DNA of 64,000 nucleotides from Limnoperna fortunei (lineage: Eukaryota > Mollusca > Bivalvia > Mytilida > Modiolidae), in NCBI GenBank assembly GCA_944474755.1, contig OX104113.1:63012074-63076073 (forward strand), given 5' to 3'. The notes below the pieces were generated by a model. That model saw only the letters and a program-made list of their open reading frames with translations, was not told the origin of the DNA and searched no databases. A program made the translations under genes and the position numbers. Positions 62,016-64,000 of the stretch are shown here, in pieces. Every line of letters begins with the position of its first letter. Positions within the stretch are counted from its first letter, which is position 1.

Positions 62016-63334
62016 CAGTCTGGACATTTATCCAATACATATTCGAAAACTTGTTCCAAAAAAATGAAATATCGTAAATATCGTAAAATCTCCCAATCTC
62101 GGACAGCAATATGGAGAACTTCCCTTTGTCCTTCATGGAGATGTCGTCTTATGCCCTTATTTATATTGACTTATACTTATTAACTTCCATGTGCGACAAT
62201 CAATCATTTTGATTACATGTATACATTTTAATATTTATCTGAATGTGTTTGTCACAGTGTGCATTAAAACTATCTAAACCCTAAAGAGTTTTTTATGGTA
62301 CCGGTACCCCCCAAAAGTATAACTCATAGTCCTAATTCCAACCCATGCCATGCCCTAGTTGTTCTGATAATCCTCTTAAACACTTTACGGTGTATTCTGG
62401 ATTGTACCTTTTTGAGTTGCTATGCTGCATGGACGGAACTCTTGCCGAAACCAATTATATTAAATGCAAACATAATATTTCATTATGTAACTTAATATTT
62501 ATATTTAAAATTGGATCTTTGTGCGGTATTATTCAAATGTTATTATAGGCATGGACCTGATATGTCATATACTACTTCAGTCCTTGTATAGTCAAATGTT
62601 TATACAAGTATTCACCTTATTTTAACACGGATTTCCAAAAAGCATGAAAAATATTGAATGTCGGAATAAGAAGAATAAACTTTTGCCCTGCTACTTCAAC
62701 CACGAACGTTAAGAATGCACGTTCCTATATATAAAAAAGATGGATCGTCGTTATAACAATAGGGAAGAGTGTAAAACACACATTTTATAAAGCAAACAAA
62801 TGTTGAAATGCGGTGTCAGAATTAACTGCATATAATTATTTGCTACTGTCGTTTTTGCAATCGTTTTGAAGAATAATGTGATTTAAATTGTTTCAAGTAG
62901 AGTTTTTATATGTAAGATTATTTTCCACATATAATAGTTGATACCGTTAATATTGAATGCACATTACGTGATAATGCGGTTAAGAAACTCATTTACTGGT
63001 AATACAAATCTTTCAACACTTTCATACACGTGCATATATTTATACGCTATGCCACCACTTAGTCGCTTCGCTGAGGTACTACTATATGGTTATGTATGTG
63101 TGATATCCTCATTGCTAGCAAATAATAATTAGCACTTGTCACTTTAAAGAGACAACAAATACTACTAAGCATACATACTACTGCTGACATGGGCATTTTC
63201 TCCAATTGACAACCCCTCCCCCTTTTTGCATGTGAAAACACAACTTACAATTACAATCAGCATGCTTATTTCACTTATTTCAATTATGTTACAAGCATCA
63301 TTAGTTTAGGCCCACACAATATTTCTGCAACTTA
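62016..63334. other. Gene-free stretch
   Basis: Several short open frames but no domain or splice logic. Nothing recognised. Confidence 0.5.
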
Positions 63335-63572
63335 ATTTTTTGTTGAATTGTGTTTAACGCCACTTTTCATTGTTGGGGTTGTATTGGGAGATGAAGCCGA
63401 AATTACCCGGAGTAACTCCGGACTTCGGTAGGACAAGCGGCAATCATTGTCAATTAAGAATAGAGCTGAGTATACCATGCCCGCAGTGAGACTTGAACTC
63501 GCAACATCAGTGTTGACGTGATCAATAGTATAGACTTACTCCTTCGCCACTTGACCACCGAGACCCGACTTG
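63335..63572 (-). mobile_element. Most complete tRNA-derived SINE
   Basis: Read on the minus strand: head gggtctcggtggtcaagtgg with an A-box-like tggtcaagtgg, then gttgcgagttcaagtctcac with a B-box, body tgcgggcatggtatactcag, aattgacaatgattgccgc, and tail aaaagtggcgttaaacacaa. It serves as reference for the other copies. Not a functional tRNA gene, since the cloverleaf is not maintained. Confidence 0.85.
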
Positions 63573-63574
63573 TT

Positions 63575-64000
63575 TAAGTCATCTCTTCAATGTCTCATAG
63601 AAAATAAGGACATAAACACGATTTAAATCAATATCAGCTATATACTGACGGAAAACTAAAAATGACTAACATGTAACGGCTGATACAGCAAAAGAATGAC
63701 CACAATTAAAAGGATTGATTGACTGTTTGTTGTTTTACAATTAAAAAGAAGACAACATGGATAAATACAATCCTACATGTGCCATTATTACGGACATCAT
63801 ATTTTCTACCAACAAGTCAAACTTATAAAATGAAAATAAAAAGTATATTTCTTAAGATATACAATTACTTGAAGATAAACCAATTTTTTAAAGTCTCTGA
63901 TTACATGTGCATGGTGTAACACTTTAATAGAAAAAAGTCAAATTGACTTAACCTCCTATTTTACATAGCGTAGCATTGGGCAAGTGTTACTATTTATTAA
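63575..64000. other. Right edge, nothing recognised
   Basis: AT-rich sequence without a supported feature. Confidence 0.5.

Noticed and set aside
62030..62190. Minus-strand frame continuing across the hAT-like element, suggesting a gene broken by the insertion
   Set aside because: The frame is short, not recognisable and stops soon after the element on the far side.
63335..63572. Possible tRNA gene because of A-box and B-box motifs
   Set aside because: The stems do not pair as a cloverleaf, and the sequence continues into a SINE body and tail found elsewhere in the window.

Overview
The window is animal nuclear DNA, AT-rich, intron-rich and crowded with short transposon relics. The repeats resemble those common in bivalve mollusc genomes: a tRNA-headed SINE, AGGTCA-rich satellite units, several foldback elements and poly-G bordered hAT-like ends. 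A heterodont bivalve is my best guess. The taxon is inferred from repeat style and is less certain than the gene call.

Left half (202-33258, minus strand). One gene fills it: a KIF16B/SNX23-type kinesin-3. I could place 33 coding exons, from the ATG at 33258 to a PX-domain exon at 202. Every exon junction is phase-compatible, and the joined exons (counting one copy of a duplicated exon) give 3588 nt, or 1196 codons, without a stop. Domain order is kinesin motor (about 1-370), neck and first coil, FHA (about 445-550), a Ser-rich linker, a long coiled coil (about 600-1065) and a PX domain starting near 1110. The end of the PX domain and the stop codon lie off the left edge. In KIF16B this architecture carries early endosomes toward microtubule plus ends, with PX binding PI3P.

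The most notable feature in the gene is a fresh 325-bp head-to-tail duplication carrying a complete 146-nt coiled-coil exon. Including both copies would shift the frame. Introns hold two MITE copies (one 28 nt from an acceptor site), a satellite rich in nuclear-receptor half-sites, a 976-bp duplicated unit packed with CCATnTT motifs, three copies of a 63-bp hairpin unit, a 660-bp inverted-repeat element and LINE and SINE fragments.

Right half (33259-64000). I see no confident gene. A pair of well-spliced minus-strand exons at 46782-48069 looks like the 3' end of an unidentified gene. The rest holds LINE relics, three foldback elements within 1.4 kb, about ten SINE copies, a mollusc-type tandem element, and a 2.96-kb TA-flanked element whose unoccupied site survives in a paralogous repeat at 55.7 kb. 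It also holds a degenerate array near 58-59.6 kb broken by later insertions, and long stretches where I see nothing. I found no operon-like, CRISPR, phage or toxin system and no clear new biochemical system.
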